A stretch of DNA of 64,000 nt from positions 186,001 through 250,000 of the forward strand of contig DGQP01000002.1 of the NCBI GenBank assembly GCA_002400415.1. Direction: 5' to 3'. The translations under genes and the position numbers were made by a program. The notes under the pieces were generated by a model. That model saw nothing but the letters and a program-made list of their open reading frames with translations. It was not told the DNA's origin and did no database searches. Shown piece after piece: positions 1-8,964 of this stretch. Source of the stretch: Chitinophagaceae bacterium UBA4411. GTDB taxonomy: Bacteria; Bacteroidota; Bacteroidia; Chitinophagales; Chitinophagaceae. Position 1 is the stretch's first letter; each line of letters begins with the position of its first letter.

Positions 1-518
1 ATATCGTTGATCTGCAGGTCCTGCAGGTGATAACCCCATGTTTCTAATGTATGATCGATCTCTGATTTTACATACTCAACGATCTCTTTACGGAGTGCCA
101 GTATCTCTGCCTGCTTTTTAGTAGCCACAAAAGAACGGATATTACCTTCGATGGTCCTGATCAGCGCCTGCATCAGGTCTTTATCCGCAAAAAATTTAAA
201 CGCCACTTTCTTGATTGTTTCTTCATCTGCATTTTGCACAGAATAAAGCAGCATGCTTTTGAAATACACATTGGCCTGGTCGGCTGTTACGGCCTGGAAC
301 TCCAGTTCCACCGAACGGTTTTGAATAGATACCCGCCTGTACACAGTTTCCAGGATGGGAATTTTCATATTCAAACCCGGGCGGGCAATGCGGCGGTATT
401 TACCGAACATGGTGATAACACCAATATACCCCTGGTTGATGGTGAATAAGGAACCAAAAAAGATAATGGCAGCAACAAGCACCCACCAGTAATGTGAAAA
501 CCAGTTTGCGAAATCCAT
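1..518 (-). CDS. SPFH/band-7 domain membrane protein (partial, C-terminus off the left edge)
   Basis: The visible part is the N-terminal 172 residues, starting at the ATG at 518 (MDFANWFSHYWW). One membrane helix covers about residues 8-26. It is followed by GYIGVITMFGKY and RPGLNMKIPI, the usual opening of stomatin/prohibitin-like band-7 domains, and then by the conserved strand-rich core. Such proteins form oligomeric membrane scaffolds, often next to proteases. The reading frame is open to base 1, so its full length and any coiled coil are unseen. A likely -7 box, TACCTTGC on the minus strand at 544-537, lies just upstream, so it probably has its own promoter although the OmpA-like gene upstream is on the same strand. 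HflC/HflK or a flotillin are alternatives; the family call is firm and the subfamily is not. Confidence 0.85.
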   Translation of the reverse strand, partial: MDFANWFSHYWWVLVAAIIFFGSLFTINQGYIGVITMFGKYRRIARPGLNMKIPILETVYRRVSIQNRSVELEFQAVTADQANVYFKSMLLYSVQNADEETIKKVAFKFFADKDLMQALIRTIEGNIRSFVATKKQAEILALRKEIVEYVKSEIDHTLETWGYHLQDLQIND

Positions 519-556
519 AGTTTTAAAATTTATGCTGCAAGGTACGATATGTTGAA

Positions 557-1669
557 CTATTCCCGCATGAACAACAAAACCTCCACCCGCCGGTTGAGCT
601 GCCGCCCCTCTGCTGTTTTATTGTCAGCGACCGGCCGCAGAAACGAGAAGCCTTTGGCAATGATATTATAGTAGCCTGTTTTCTTCATGATATACAGTTT
701 GGCCGCAAAAGCCCTGTCAATAGACAGTTGTTCATTCATTTCAAAACTGCCAACATTATCTGTATGCCCCTCAATAATGATCGAATCGGGCTGGCTGCGC
801 TGTATTTTCATACAAAAGCTATCCAGTATCTTATGGCTTCTTGGCGTCAGCGTGGCTTTTGAGAAATCGAACAGGATATCCGGCAATATCAATGTATCCA
901 CCTTAACGTAGCTGGTATTAGTTGTGACAGGTGGAGGTGGTGGCGGGTTAGCTTTGAACTGTTTGATCTTTAGTTCCAGGTATTGATGCCGTTCATTTTC
1001 TGCATAGATATCTTCCTTTACCCTTTCCCAGTCGTGACAGATCGTTTCATTCGGATTTACCGGAACCATACTGATATCATCGAGGAAAATAAAAAAACGG
1101 TTCTCCAGCGGATGGATGCGTTCATCCACAAAATCCTCTTTGGCAAAGTAGGCAAACGTGATAAACCGTTCTTCTCCTGTGGCTGTAAAAACAAGATCCA
1201 CTTTTTGCCAGCTGCTGTCCAGTCGTTTCCGGGGTTGCAAAAAAGACCGCAGGTAATAGGTGGGTGTTAATGAGCGAAGCGGTGTTTTCTCAAACAAAGG
1301 ATCCCGGTAAGTGAATAAGACGCCGGTACTGTCAAATACATCATGCGGCGATTTAATAAAAAAGCTGAGCTGGTATTTATTTCCTTTTCTCAGACCACAT
1401 AATAACCGGCTGCGGATAAATGTACGGCTGTACTCTTTTACAAAATGCCCCGCTTCTATCACCATGCAGTTCCTGCCGCTATGTGCCCTTCGCGGATCTT
1501 TGAAATAATTGGAAAACCCGTTGGAAGAGCTGATCCATGCTTCCGGTGCACATTCCACCTTGTATTCGGTACAGGTGTTCACATCTTCAAAACCTCCGTT
1601 TGCCAAAAGACTTTGGGAAAAAGAAAATACGGGTGAGAAAAGGAATAATATCAGTAGCAATAAAGGCAT
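557..1669 (-). CDS. OmpA-family outer membrane/peptidoglycan-binding protein
   Basis: This protein of about 370 residues has a signal peptide (roughly the first 20 residues, ending SFSQ). A beta-sandwich-like region with NGGFED follows, of the kind seen at the start of many exported Bacteroidota OmpA proteins. Next come a charged helical stretch, a run of six prolines and a C-terminal OmpA domain. The OmpA domain shows LFDFSKATL, EGHTDNVGS and NRRVEV, the peptidoglycan-binding signature. The likely role is anchoring the outer membrane to the cell wall, possibly with ligand binding by the N-terminal domain. The upstream in-frame TTG at 1690 is a poor start. The ATG at 1669 follows a TTACTTTG box (1695-1688, minus strand) and begins a clean signal peptide. 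It lies 13-35 bp downstream of the peptidase T gene, on the same strand. Confidence 0.85.
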   Translation of the reverse strand: MPLLLLILFLFSPVFSFSQSLLANGGFEDVNTCTEYKVECAPEAWISSSNGFSNYFKDPRRAHSGRNCMVIEAGHFVKEYSRTFIRSRLLCGLRKGNKYQLSFFIKSPHDVFDSTGVLFTYRDPLFEKTPLRSLTPTYYLRSFLQPRKRLDSSWQKVDLVFTATGEERFITFAYFAKEDFVDERIHPLENRFFIFLDDISMVPVNPNETICHDWERVKEDIYAENERHQYLELKIKQFKANPPPPPPVTTNTSYVKVDTLILPDILFDFSKATLTPRSHKILDSFCMKIQRSQPDSIIIEGHTDNVGSFEMNEQLSIDRAFAAKLYIMKKTGYYNIIAKGFSFLRPVADNKTAEGRQLNRRVEVLLFMRE

Positions 1670-1703
1670 GTACCAGTAATGAAGAAACAAAGTAACTGTT
1701 TTA

Positions 1704-2960
1704 TCAGCTATTCTCTTCCCACACTTTTACCAAATGTACCATGGTCTCCACCGCTTTGTTCATATCCTGTATGCTGATAAATTCCAGTTTGGAATGGATG
1801 GCCTGCTCCCCGGCGAACAAATTGGGGCAGGGCAATCCCATAAAAGAAAGACGGCTGCCATCGGTGCCACCCCGGATGCTTTCCATTTTCAGTTGCAGAC
1901 CAGCCCGGCTGATCGCTTCTTTTGCATAGTTCACCACCTGCGGATGCAGGTCGAGCACTTCTTTCATATTACGGTATTGTTCTGTCACCCTGAATTCAAA
2001 GCTTGCTTTGGGGTAGGTTCTTAATCGTTCTTCTATTTGTGTCCGCAGGTAATCTTCTTTTTTCTTTAACCCGGCTGTTTCAAAATCGCGGACAATAAAA
2101 TCGATCGTGCATTTCTCAGCAATCCCTTCAATTCTCACGGGGTGAATAAAGCCTCTTTTGCCATCTGTTGATTCAGGAGATAAACGATCTTTTGGCAACG
2201 CAGCTAAGATTTCACCTGCAATCTTCATCGCATTGATCATTTTTCCTTTGGCATAACCCGGGTGCGAGATCACACCATGAATAATAACCTGCACTCCGTC
2301 TGCACTGAAGGTTTCATCTTCCAGTGCGCCGGCATCACCACTATCCAATGTATAACCAAAGTCAGCGCCCAGTTTTTGCATATCCACTTTGGCTGTTCCC
2401 TGTCCCACTTCCTCATCCGGGGTGAATAGAATTTTTATTTCGCCATGCTTTATCTCTTTGTGCTGCATTAAAAAATTGGCCAGGTCCATAATCTCTGCCA
2501 CACCGGCTTTATCATCAGCACCTAATAAGGTTGTTCCCGAAGCGGTGATAATATCATGCCCGGTCAGTTTTTGCAAATACGGGTATTCCGTCATCCGTAA
2601 AACCTGCGTGGTATCATCCGGCAACAGGATATCAGCTCCCTGGTAATTCTTATGCACAATAGGTTTTACATGGGTGCCGCTGCAATCAGGCGCTGTATCC
2701 ACATGAGCGCAGAAACAGATCACCGGAACTTTTTTCTCCGTATTCGGCGGAATGCTGGCATATACATAACCCCACTCATCCATATGTGCATCGGCCAGGC
2801 CAATCTGTTGTAATTCTTCAGCCAGCAGGCGGCTGAGGTCTTTTTGCTTTCCTGTAGTGGGATGTGAAGAAGAAAGCGGGTCACTCTGTGTATCAATCTG
2901 CACATACCTTAAAAATCGTTCTGCCGCTGTAAACGTATAGCTATCAAACATAAATTCCAT
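1704..2960 (-). CDS. pepT: Peptidase T (tripeptide aminopeptidase, M20B family)
   Basis: A cytoplasmic zinc exopeptidase that releases the N-terminal residue from tripeptides. About 418 residues, the usual length. Family metal-binding and catalytic motifs are present in order: AHVDTAPD (zinc His and catalytic Asp), GADDKAG (bridging Asp), PDEEVGQGT (catalytic and zinc Glu), TLDSGDAG (zinc Asp) and the C-terminal His in EQAIHSKLE. RGGTDGSRLSFMGLPCPN is also typical of PepT. The start at 2960 is preferred: a TATATTCG box lies at 2978-2971 on the minus strand, so the in-frame extension to 3008 would precede the transcript. ATG 2951 is a second option, nearer the N-terminus of known PepT. Its stop lies just before the OmpA-like gene. 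Confidence 0.93.
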   Translation of the reverse strand: MEFMFDSYTFTAAERFLRYVQIDTQSDPLSSSHPTTGKQKDLSRLLAEELQQIGLADAHMDEWGYVYASIPPNTEKKVPVICFCAHVDTAPDCSGTHVKPIVHKNYQGADILLPDDTTQVLRMTEYPYLQKLTGHDIITASGTTLLGADDKAGVAEIMDLANFLMQHKEIKHGEIKILFTPDEEVGQGTAKVDMQKLGADFGYTLDSGDAGALEDETFSADGVQVIIHGVISHPGYAKGKMINAMKIAGEILAALPKDRLSPESTDGKRGFIHPVRIEGIAEKCTIDFIVRDFETAGLKKKEDYLRTQIEERLRTYPKASFEFRVTEQYRNMKEVLDLHPQVVNYAKEAISRAGLQLKMESIRGGTDGSRLSFMGLPCPNLFAGEQAIHSKLEFISIQDMNKAVETMVHLVKVWEENS

Positions 2961-3075
2961 TTTGGGGTATCGAATATACGACTTAAAGGGGTGCGGCGGG
3001 CTGACCAACTTGCATTTAACCTGTAATTATTATACCTTTTAAGACAATTTTTATCACAACCAAAAAACTACTAAC

Positions 3076-3627
3076 ATGAAAAAATGGTTTATTGGCTCCC
3101 TTGTCGGGGCAATCGTCGTTTTCGCATGGCAGTTTCTTTCCTGGACTGTGCTGGGTATTCATGATGGCCAGGCCAAATACACGGCATCACAGGACAGCCT
3201 TCTCAGTTCAATCTCCTCCACATTGAAAGAAGACGGGGTTTACATGCTGCCAACTGTTCCCCCGGGTTCATCCATGAGTGCCGGGGAAGAATTAGGTAAA
3301 AAAATGGACGGGAAACCCTGGGCAATGGTAACGTATATGAGTGCTTACAAACACGATATGATCAAGCCAATGATCCGTGGCTTCCTGATTGACCTGTTCC
3401 TGGTATTTACGCTGATCTATGTCCTGACCCGGGGAGGAACCCCTACTTCCATAAGAGTATTGGCTGGGTCTGTGGCTGTGGGATTATTCAGCTGGTTAGT
3501 CGGGCCTTATATGATGCACAACTGGTTTCAAACCCCGATGGAAGCTGTAACCGGGCATTTGATCGATGCCATAGTGGCCTGGGCAATTACCGGTCTCTGG
3601 CTGGGCTGGTGGCTTAACCGGAAGTAA
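3076..3627 (+). CDS. Integral membrane protein of unknown function (183 aa)
   Basis: I do not recognise the family. The protein starts MKKWFIGSLVGA and appears to have about four membrane helices: residues 4-24, 103-120, 124-143 and 160-179. Between the first and second helices lies a soluble loop of about 75 residues (QAKYTASQDSLL to SAYKHDM). It could face the periplasm. The helices are rich in Gly, Trp and Leu, and the last one ends GLWLGWWLNRK. It stands alone between divergent pepT and convergent slyD, and a strong bidirectional hairpin follows its stop. Nothing in the context fixes a function. Confidence 0.75.
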   Translation: MKKWFIGSLVGAIVVFAWQFLSWTVLGIHDGQAKYTASQDSLLSSISSTLKEDGVYMLPTVPPGSSMSAGEELGKKMDGKPWAMVTYMSAYKHDMIKPMIRGFLIDLFLVFTLIYVLTRGGTPTSIRVLAGSVAVGLFSWLVGPYMMHNWFQTPMEAVTGHLIDAIVAWAITGLWLGWWLNRK

Positions 3628-3660
3628 TAACAGGCAATAGATAATTGGCCATTCTAAATA

Positions 3661-3704
3661 AAAAAGGTTCAGCATAGTATCTGATACTATGCTGAACCTT
3701 TCTA
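3661..3704. terminator. Bidirectional intrinsic terminator
   Basis: GGTTCAGCATAGTATC at 3666 is followed, one base later, by its exact reverse complement. This gives a stem of up to 16 bp plus flanking A/T pairs, with U-rich tracts on both sides. It sits between convergent genes (the membrane protein on + and slyD on -) and can serve both. Confidence 0.9.
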
Positions 3705-3719
3705 TTTGTTGTTATTTTA

Positions 3720-4175
3720 TTATGGCATAATGATCAGCGGGCTTCCGCCAACGATCTCCACCAGTTCAATATCAAATACAAGGTCCTGGCCCGCCAGCGG
3801 ATGATTTGCATCCAGCATCACCATTTCCTCTTTAATTTCTGTTACCACCACCTGGAACTGCTGGCCGGAGCCATTGTTCATCATCAGTGGCATCCCTATT
3901 TCCAGCTCCATGTCCTGCGGAAATTTATCTTTGGGAAATTCCACCAGCATCTCCGGGTTGCGGGGCCCATAAGCTTCACCGAAAGGAATATTCACGGTCT
4001 TTTTTTCACCCACACTCATGCCGGTGACGCCATCATCAAAGCCTTTGATCACCATGCCACTGCCCACTTCAAACTCCAGCGGGGCCCTGCCCTCAGAAGA
4101 ATCAAATGTTTCACCATTGGTGAGTTTGCCGTGATAATGCACTTTTACTTTATCACCGGTTTTTACCTGTGCCAT
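3720..4175 (-). CDS. slyD: FKBP-type peptidyl-prolyl isomerase, SlyD-like
   Basis: A 151-residue cytoplasmic cis-trans prolyl isomerase and chaperone. The split FKBP domain is clear (VKVHYHGKL, GETFDSSEG, VIKGFDDGVTGMSVGEKKT). The SlyD-type insert-in-flap domain follows (EAYGPRNPEM, then NHPLAGQDLVF, then the closing FKBP strand FDIELVEI). The His/Cys-rich metal-binding tail of enterobacterial SlyD is absent; the protein ends GGSPLIIMP. Such tailless forms are common outside Gammaproteobacteria. It has its own promoter region with a TACCTTGC-like box and ends in the shared hairpin at 3661-3704. Confidence 0.92.
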   Translation of the reverse strand: MAQVKTGDKVKVHYHGKLTNGETFDSSEGRAPLEFEVGSGMVIKGFDDGVTGMSVGEKKTVNIPFGEAYGPRNPEMLVEFPKDKFPQDMELEIGMPLMMNNGSGQQFQVVVTEIKEEMVMLDANHPLAGQDLVFDIELVEIVGGSPLIIMP

Positions 4176-4308
4176 TGTTATTTTTTTAATTATTTAATAA
4201 AAACAGGTCTGCAAGGTAGGCCAAATTGCCCAATGCAACCGTTCAAATATTGATGCCGGCCTCTATTACTTTTTTGCAGTATTTTAATCGCTGTAAAATC
4301 AACAGAAG

Positions 4309-5577
4309 ATGAAATTATTGCTAACTACTGCCTGCCTGTTGTTTGCGACCCTGTTTTTTGCCCAGCCGGGTAATCAGCCGCAGCCTGAGAAAAAGATATT
4401 GGCCGGGGCCGAAAGAGTGCATGTATACCTGCCGCTTATAAAAGGAAGAACCGTAGGCATTTTCGCCAACCAGACATCCATGGTCGGTAACACCCACCTT
4501 GTAGATACATTACGCAGCCTGGGCATTGATATCAAAGTCATCTTCGGGCCCGAACATGGCTTCCGCGGCACAGCCGATGCCGGTGAAAAAGTGGGCAATT
4601 ATATTGATGAAAAAACAGGCATCCCTGTTGTATCCTTGTTCGGTGGCAAGAGGCGCCCATCGGCTGAAGATGTGAAAGGAGTTGATCTCCTGATTTTTGA
4701 TATCCAGGATGTGGGCGTCAGGTTTTACACCTTTATTTCTTCATTGCAGGAATTCATGGAAGCCGCTTTTGAACTCAGCAAGCCCCTGCTGATACTGGAC
4801 CGGCCCAATCCTAACGGCCATTACGTGGATGGCCCTGTGCTGGACAAAAAATATAAATCATTTGTAGGTATGCAACCTGTACCCGTTGTATACGGTATGA
4901 CAGTTGCCGAGTATGCAAGAATGATAGCAGGTGAAAAATGGCTGGGCGAAAAAGCAAATGCAAAACACGATTATTATCTCACCGCAGAAAACTCGGTTGA
5001 CACTCCTTTTCATTTCCAGGTGATCAAATGCGCCAATTACACGCATAAGAGTAAATATGTCCTGCCGGTAAAACCATCTCCTAATCTCCCAAACATTCAA
5101 TCTATCTATTTATACCCTTCCACCTGTTTCTTTGAAGAAACGGTGCTGAGTGAAGGAAGAGGAACCGATAAACAGTTCCAGGTATTTGGTCATCCTTCGT
5201 TACCCAAAAACTTGTATTCCTTTACACCCAATCCAAATGAAGGGGCAAAGAATCCCAAATTTTACGGGCAGGTTTGTTATGGCCGGGACCTGAGTGGCAC
5301 GCCAGAAGAAGTTCTTGCTAAAGTGGGAAATAAAGTGCAATTGAAATGGCTGATAGAAGCTTATAGATTGTTTCCGCAAAAAGATAGTTTCTTTATTCTG
5401 CCTAAGTCAGGAAAGATGGAGCAATCCTTTTTCAATAAACTGGCCGGCAATAACGATTTGTGGCAACAAATAAAAGCCGGGACCTCCGAAGAAGATATCC
5501 GCAAAAGCTGGGAGCCGGCTTTGGGTGAATTTAAAAAAATAAGGAAGAAATATTTGCTGTACGAAGATTTTGAATGA
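4309..5577 (+). CDS. namZ: Exo-beta-N-acetylmuramidase NamZ-type (DUF1343) secreted protein
   Basis: 422 residues with a signal peptide (MKLLLTTACLLFATLFFAQ). The DUF1343 signature blocks are present: VGIFANQTSMV, FGPEHGFRG, SLFGGKRRPS, DIQDVGVRFYTF, ILDRPNPN and LSEGRGTD. Members of this family (GH171) remove terminal N-acetylmuramic acid from peptidoglycan fragments, which fits muropeptide recycling or scavenging in the periplasm. It stands alone on the + strand, and its stop codon abuts the stop of the convergent kinase at 5578. The symbol follows the characterised Tannerella and Bacillus enzymes and is a family-level name. Confidence 0.88.
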   Translation: MKLLLTTACLLFATLFFAQPGNQPQPEKKILAGAERVHVYLPLIKGRTVGIFANQTSMVGNTHLVDTLRSLGIDIKVIFGPEHGFRGTADAGEKVGNYIDEKTGIPVVSLFGGKRRPSAEDVKGVDLLIFDIQDVGVRFYTFISSLQEFMEAAFELSKPLLILDRPNPNGHYVDGPVLDKKYKSFVGMQPVPVVYGMTVAEYARMIAGEKWLGEKANAKHDYYLTAENSVDTPFHFQVIKCANYTHKSKYVLPVKPSPNLPNIQSIYLYPSTCFFEETVLSEGRGTDKQFQVFGHPSLPKNLYSFTPNPNEGAKNPKFYGQVCYGRDLSGTPEEVLAKVGNKVQLKWLIEAYRLFPQKDSFFILPKSGKMEQSFFNKLAGNNDLWQQIKAGTSEEDIRKSWEPALGEFKKIRKKYLLYEDFE

Positions 5578-7509
5578 TCAGCTATCTAATTCAATATGTA
5601 CGGATGTGCCTTTTCCCGGCGCAGACTGCACATCCAGTTTTCCTTTTAAGAACTCCACCCGGCTCCGGATATTGGTCCAGCCAATACCCCGGCCCGTAGT
5701 AAGGATATTGGAATCAAACCCTCTTCCATCGTCTTCCACTGTGATATTAATCGCCCCGTTGGTTTTACTGACCTGCACAATGGCTGTCCGGGCGCCGGAA
5801 TGCTTCATTATATTATTGATGAGCTCCTGTACGATCCTGTAAACCGTTATGGCCGTGGTCTGTTCCACTTCTGCATCCGCCATATTGATGGACTGGTATC
5901 TTACTTCCATTGCCCCTGATTGCTGTATATCATTACACAGGTCTTTCAATGCTGTATCAAGGCCAAATTTCACGAGGGCTTCGGGCATCATATTATGAGC
6001 CACCCGTCGCATTTCTTTAATAGAACTATCCAGCATATCCATGCTGCGTTCAAATGCCTGTGCATTGTCAGGCGTCATGATCATGTTTCCTTTCATAGTA
6101 GTTAATGAGTATTTAATGCCTGACAACATACCTCCCAGTCCGTCATGAAGATCTTTTGCAAGGCGGGTTCGCTCCTTTTCCTCTCCTTTCAATACTGCTT
6201 CAGTAGCTGCCAGTTTCTTTTCCGTCTCCAGTTCAATGATGCGCTGCTGCTGTAATTTTTGTTTGTGCCGGTAATTCCGGTAGGATAGCAGCGCAATGAT
6301 CAACAGGGCAGCAGCGCTGCCGATCAGGATATAATTCAACGTGTTTTTCCTTTCTAACGCTGCTTTTTGCAGCCGGATCTGGTTATCCTTTTTTTCCGTC
6401 TCATACTGTACCCGCAACTGAGCATCTTTTTGTGCTACTGATTCAGTAAATATTTTCTCTGTAATTTTTTTACTTTCATCCCCGTATTTAAAAGCGTTTT
6501 CAAAATCATTGGCACTAAAAGCAATAGCTGATAAAGTGCTCAGTAACTCTGCCTCCCCTTCCGCAAATTTCTCCTCCCTGGCAATACGCAATGCTTTTTG
6601 TGCGTAATCAGCCGCTTTTGCAAAGTCTTTTTTATAGATATAGTAAACAGATAGTCCCTGGTTAGCGGCCATAATACCGGCATTATTCCCTGTCTCCGTA
6701 TGTAATGCAAGTGCTTCCCCTGCATATCGGAGAATATCATCAACCCTTTTTTCCTTTAAAGCAATATCAGCAAGTCCTTCATAACACATGGCCTCTACCA
6801 CTTTGTTACTTGTTTCCTGCGCAAGGACCACCGCCTCATCATAATTCCGTTTAGCTTCCTTAAAGTTTTTGATCTCGGTATAACAATTAGCAAGATTTGT
6901 CAATGATGAAACCAGGGAAGATTTATTGCCCGTTTTCCTGGCCAGCTCAACCGATTTTATACCATAGCCTATTGCTTTATCATATTGCTTCAGCATCAGG
7001 TAAGTACCCTGCAGACCGCCATAGAGGTTGGATTCGATACTACTGTAGCCCTTACCCTCCAGCATATTCACCGCCTGCAGTGTGTATTCAAGTCCTTTCT
7101 CATACTCCGACTTATATTTATAGGCTTCCCCGATATTGAAAAGAGAGACAGCAATATTGAATGTGTCCTTTTTTTTCCTTGCCAGTTCAAGAACAGCTTC
7201 GCTGTAGTATAACATTGAATCATACTCAGACTGGTAAGCGCTGATATAAGCGAGATACCTGTTATACCTGAAAATCCCGGTTTCAAAATTCAGTTCCCGG
7301 CTCAGGTCTCCGGCCTGTCTTACATATTGCTTGGCCTTTTCCGGTTCAGAAGTTTCATACTGATCCGACAGTGCATACAACAGGTGCACTTTATCAGTAT
7401 CCGGTTTTGCAAGCGGCAGGAGGCGCAGCAGGCTGTCTTTATTCAGCACCTGTGCATGTACAGGCAATACATCAAATAGTATAATCGCTATAATCAGTAG
7501 TATTCTCAT
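5578..7509 (-). CDS. TPR-containing sensor histidine kinase (HisKA_3), no adjacent response regulator
   Basis: About 643 residues. A signal peptide (MRILLIIAIILFDVLPVHAQ) precedes an extracytoplasmic array of tetratricopeptide repeats (about 25-380). A membrane helix follows near 400-420, then a cytoplasmic coiled coil and a NarL-partner kinase core. The phospho-acceptor is His455 in AKDLHDGLGG. The ATP-binding lid shows ELINNIMKH, EDDGRGFD and GKGTSVHIEL. The start at ATG 7509 is preferred over upstream in-frame ATGs because the -7 box (7548-7541) lies downstream of 7584. From the coiled coil onward it is nearly identical to the kinase at 30465-32420, and the DNA matches closely there too. 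Unlike that kinase it has no regulator gene beside it, so it may signal through a distant partner. Its promoter carries the island's recurring palindrome. Confidence 0.9.
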   Translation of the reverse strand: MRILLIIAIILFDVLPVHAQVLNKDSLLRLLPLAKPDTDKVHLLYALSDQYETSEPEKAKQYVRQAGDLSRELNFETGIFRYNRYLAYISAYQSEYDSMLYYSEAVLELARKKKDTFNIAVSLFNIGEAYKYKSEYEKGLEYTLQAVNMLEGKGYSSIESNLYGGLQGTYLMLKQYDKAIGYGIKSVELARKTGNKSSLVSSLTNLANCYTEIKNFKEAKRNYDEAVVLAQETSNKVVEAMCYEGLADIALKEKRVDDILRYAGEALALHTETGNNAGIMAANQGLSVYYIYKKDFAKAADYAQKALRIAREEKFAEGEAELLSTLSAIAFSANDFENAFKYGDESKKITEKIFTESVAQKDAQLRVQYETEKKDNQIRLQKAALERKNTLNYILIGSAAALLIIALLSYRNYRHKQKLQQQRIIELETEKKLAATEAVLKGEEKERTRLAKDLHDGLGGMLSGIKYSLTTMKGNMIMTPDNAQAFERSMDMLDSSIKEMRRVAHNMMPEALVKFGLDTALKDLCNDIQQSGAMEVRYQSINMADAEVEQTTAITVYRIVQELINNIMKHSGARTAIVQVSKTNGAINITVEDDGRGFDSNILTTGRGIGWTNIRSRVEFLKGKLDVQSAPGKGTSVHIELDS

Positions 7510-7540
7510 ACCAGTAAAATAAAACATTACGCCCAGTGTA

Positions 7541-7586
7541 CAAATAAAGAACAATGCAACCCTGTCCTTCTCCCCTTTTTCCATGA
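7541..7586 (-). promoter_or_regulatory. Promoter and operator of the orphan kinase (site B)
   Basis: On the minus strand TCATGGAAAAAGGGGAG (7586-7570) is a variant of the island palindrome. It is followed 38 bp from its outer edge by a -7-like box TTTATTTG (7548-7541). The 17 bases are identical to site G before the paralogous kinase at 32420. Confidence 0.6.
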
Positions 7587-7606
7587 TTTTTTGGAGCCAT
7601 AATAAT

Positions 7607-7654
7607 ATCCTGTTTTTACAGGATGGTTTTCCCTTCCCGGATCATCCACTTTTA
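7607..7654 (+). promoter_or_regulatory. Promoter and operator of the 7676 gene (site A, perfect palindrome)
   Basis: ATCCTGTTTTTACAGGAT (7607-7624) has perfect 6-bp arms around a 6-bp A/T spacer. A -7-like box CACTTTTA (7647-7654) starts 39 bp after T7608. This is the most symmetrical copy of the motif in the window. Confidence 0.7.
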
Positions 7655-7675
7655 CAGCAAATAAAAAACTCAGTT

Positions 7676-8941
7676 ATGAAAAAAATTATGTCTGTCTGCA
7701 TGCTGCTGACATTGTTCACAAGTATACATGCACAATCAGGACGCATACGCATTTCCTTTGCGGGCTTCGACTGTTATCGTGAAACCTGGGACGATATTTT
7801 ACACAGCGATGGTAAAGGCGATGAGGTGTTTTTCACCTTCAACTTTACCCTGGCCGACAGGAACGGGAATTCAAAACTGAACTATGAAAAGAGAACACCT
7901 GTATATGGTGATGCCACCGGTCCTTTCTCGAACAGGATCAGCGCCGGTTCCTGGACCGATATCTTCGGCAATAACAGGGGCGGTATTAAAGCAGGCGATA
8001 CTTATCGCTGCAATGATATCATCGGTGAGTATGATATGGCCGACGGTGACATCCTGACTATTATCCCAACCGGGTGGGAGCATGACCCCATCGCTGATAA
8101 TTCACTTGCATTCAGCTCCACCATCCGCGGGCTTTATAACAGTATTAATCAAAAAGTAGCCCCGGTAATGATCGGGTTCAATATACTGACGGGTAATCTC
8201 GGCGGTGTTGTTTTCAATGCAGCGAGCCTTGGACTTTCCAAAGTAAAAGCAGGTGGAGACCAGGGTGAATTAGGAAGAGCCGGCACAAGACCTATCGGTA
8301 TGGAAAAATATGGTGACTTTACACCCAAATTAGTTGTGTTAAACACTCCAAACCTGAATACCATTTGCAATAGTGATATGGGATTTGGCAAGGGAGTCAT
8401 CAGCGTTAATTATGATGAAGTTGCTGTTGGCAACAGCCGTGATCATGGTAACTACAGCATCCTTTTAAAAGTGGAATTTATACCGAAACAAAACACGGCA
8501 CCGGCACCACCTGTGAATACAGGTAACAACACGCCACCTCCGCCCCCGCCGGCTGCTACAAATATGAACAATACAGGCGGCTTTAAGAAAATGAATGCCC
8601 CGGTTACAACAGTTGCCGGCACTGTTGTAGGTACCTGGAGAGGAACTTACGGCAACGGGCAAAGCAATTCTCCTAATTTTTATTCATTCCGGTTAAATGC
8701 AGATGGTACGATGCAATTACTGGATGCCAATAACGGTATAATTGCTAATGGTACTTACAGCTTTACTAACAACCAGCTAAACGGAACCTATAAATATACG
8801 AATGGCGGGCAGTTCTCTGTCGCAGCAACTTTAAGTGCCGGTTCATTAAATGGCACCTGGGGCAGCGGCAGCAACGCAAGCGGGGGTGGAAAATGGGTTA
8901 TGAGTAAAGCGGGAGTTTCTGCCACAGGAAATATCCGGTAA
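7676..8941 (+). CDS. Secreted protein with C-terminal GxWxGTY domain, unknown function
   Basis: 421 residues, signal peptide MKKIMSVCMLLTLFTSIHAQ. Three parts are visible. Residues about 20-275 form an unrecognised globular domain (RISFAGFDCYRETWDD, then GDGDEVFFTF-like acidic and aromatic strands). A proline-rich linker with six consecutive prolines follows. The last 100 residues form a beta-rich domain opening GTWRGTYGNG and ending GKWVMSK. The same small domain recurs in the secreted proteins at 12856 and 41559, so it looks like a shared module. The ATG at 7676 is chosen because it begins the signal peptide and lies downstream of promoter site A; an earlier in-frame ATG at 7583 lies upstream of that promoter. 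It is divergent from the orphan kinase and ends at a clear terminator. Confidence 0.8.
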   Translation: MKKIMSVCMLLTLFTSIHAQSGRIRISFAGFDCYRETWDDILHSDGKGDEVFFTFNFTLADRNGNSKLNYEKRTPVYGDATGPFSNRISAGSWTDIFGNNRGGIKAGDTYRCNDIIGEYDMADGDILTIIPTGWEHDPIADNSLAFSSTIRGLYNSINQKVAPVMIGFNILTGNLGGVVFNAASLGLSKVKAGGDQGELGRAGTRPIGMEKYGDFTPKLVVLNTPNLNTICNSDMGFGKGVISVNYDEVAVGNSRDHGNYSILLKVEFIPKQNTAPAPPVNTGNNTPPPPPPAATNMNNTGGFKKMNAPVTTVAGTVVGTWRGTYGNGQSNSPNFYSFRLNADGTMQLLDANNGIIANGTYSFTNNQLNGTYKYTNGGQFSVAATLSAGSLNGTWGSGSNASGGGKWVMSKAGVSATGNIR

Positions 8942-8964
8942 CCGGGTGTATAACTATTCTATAA

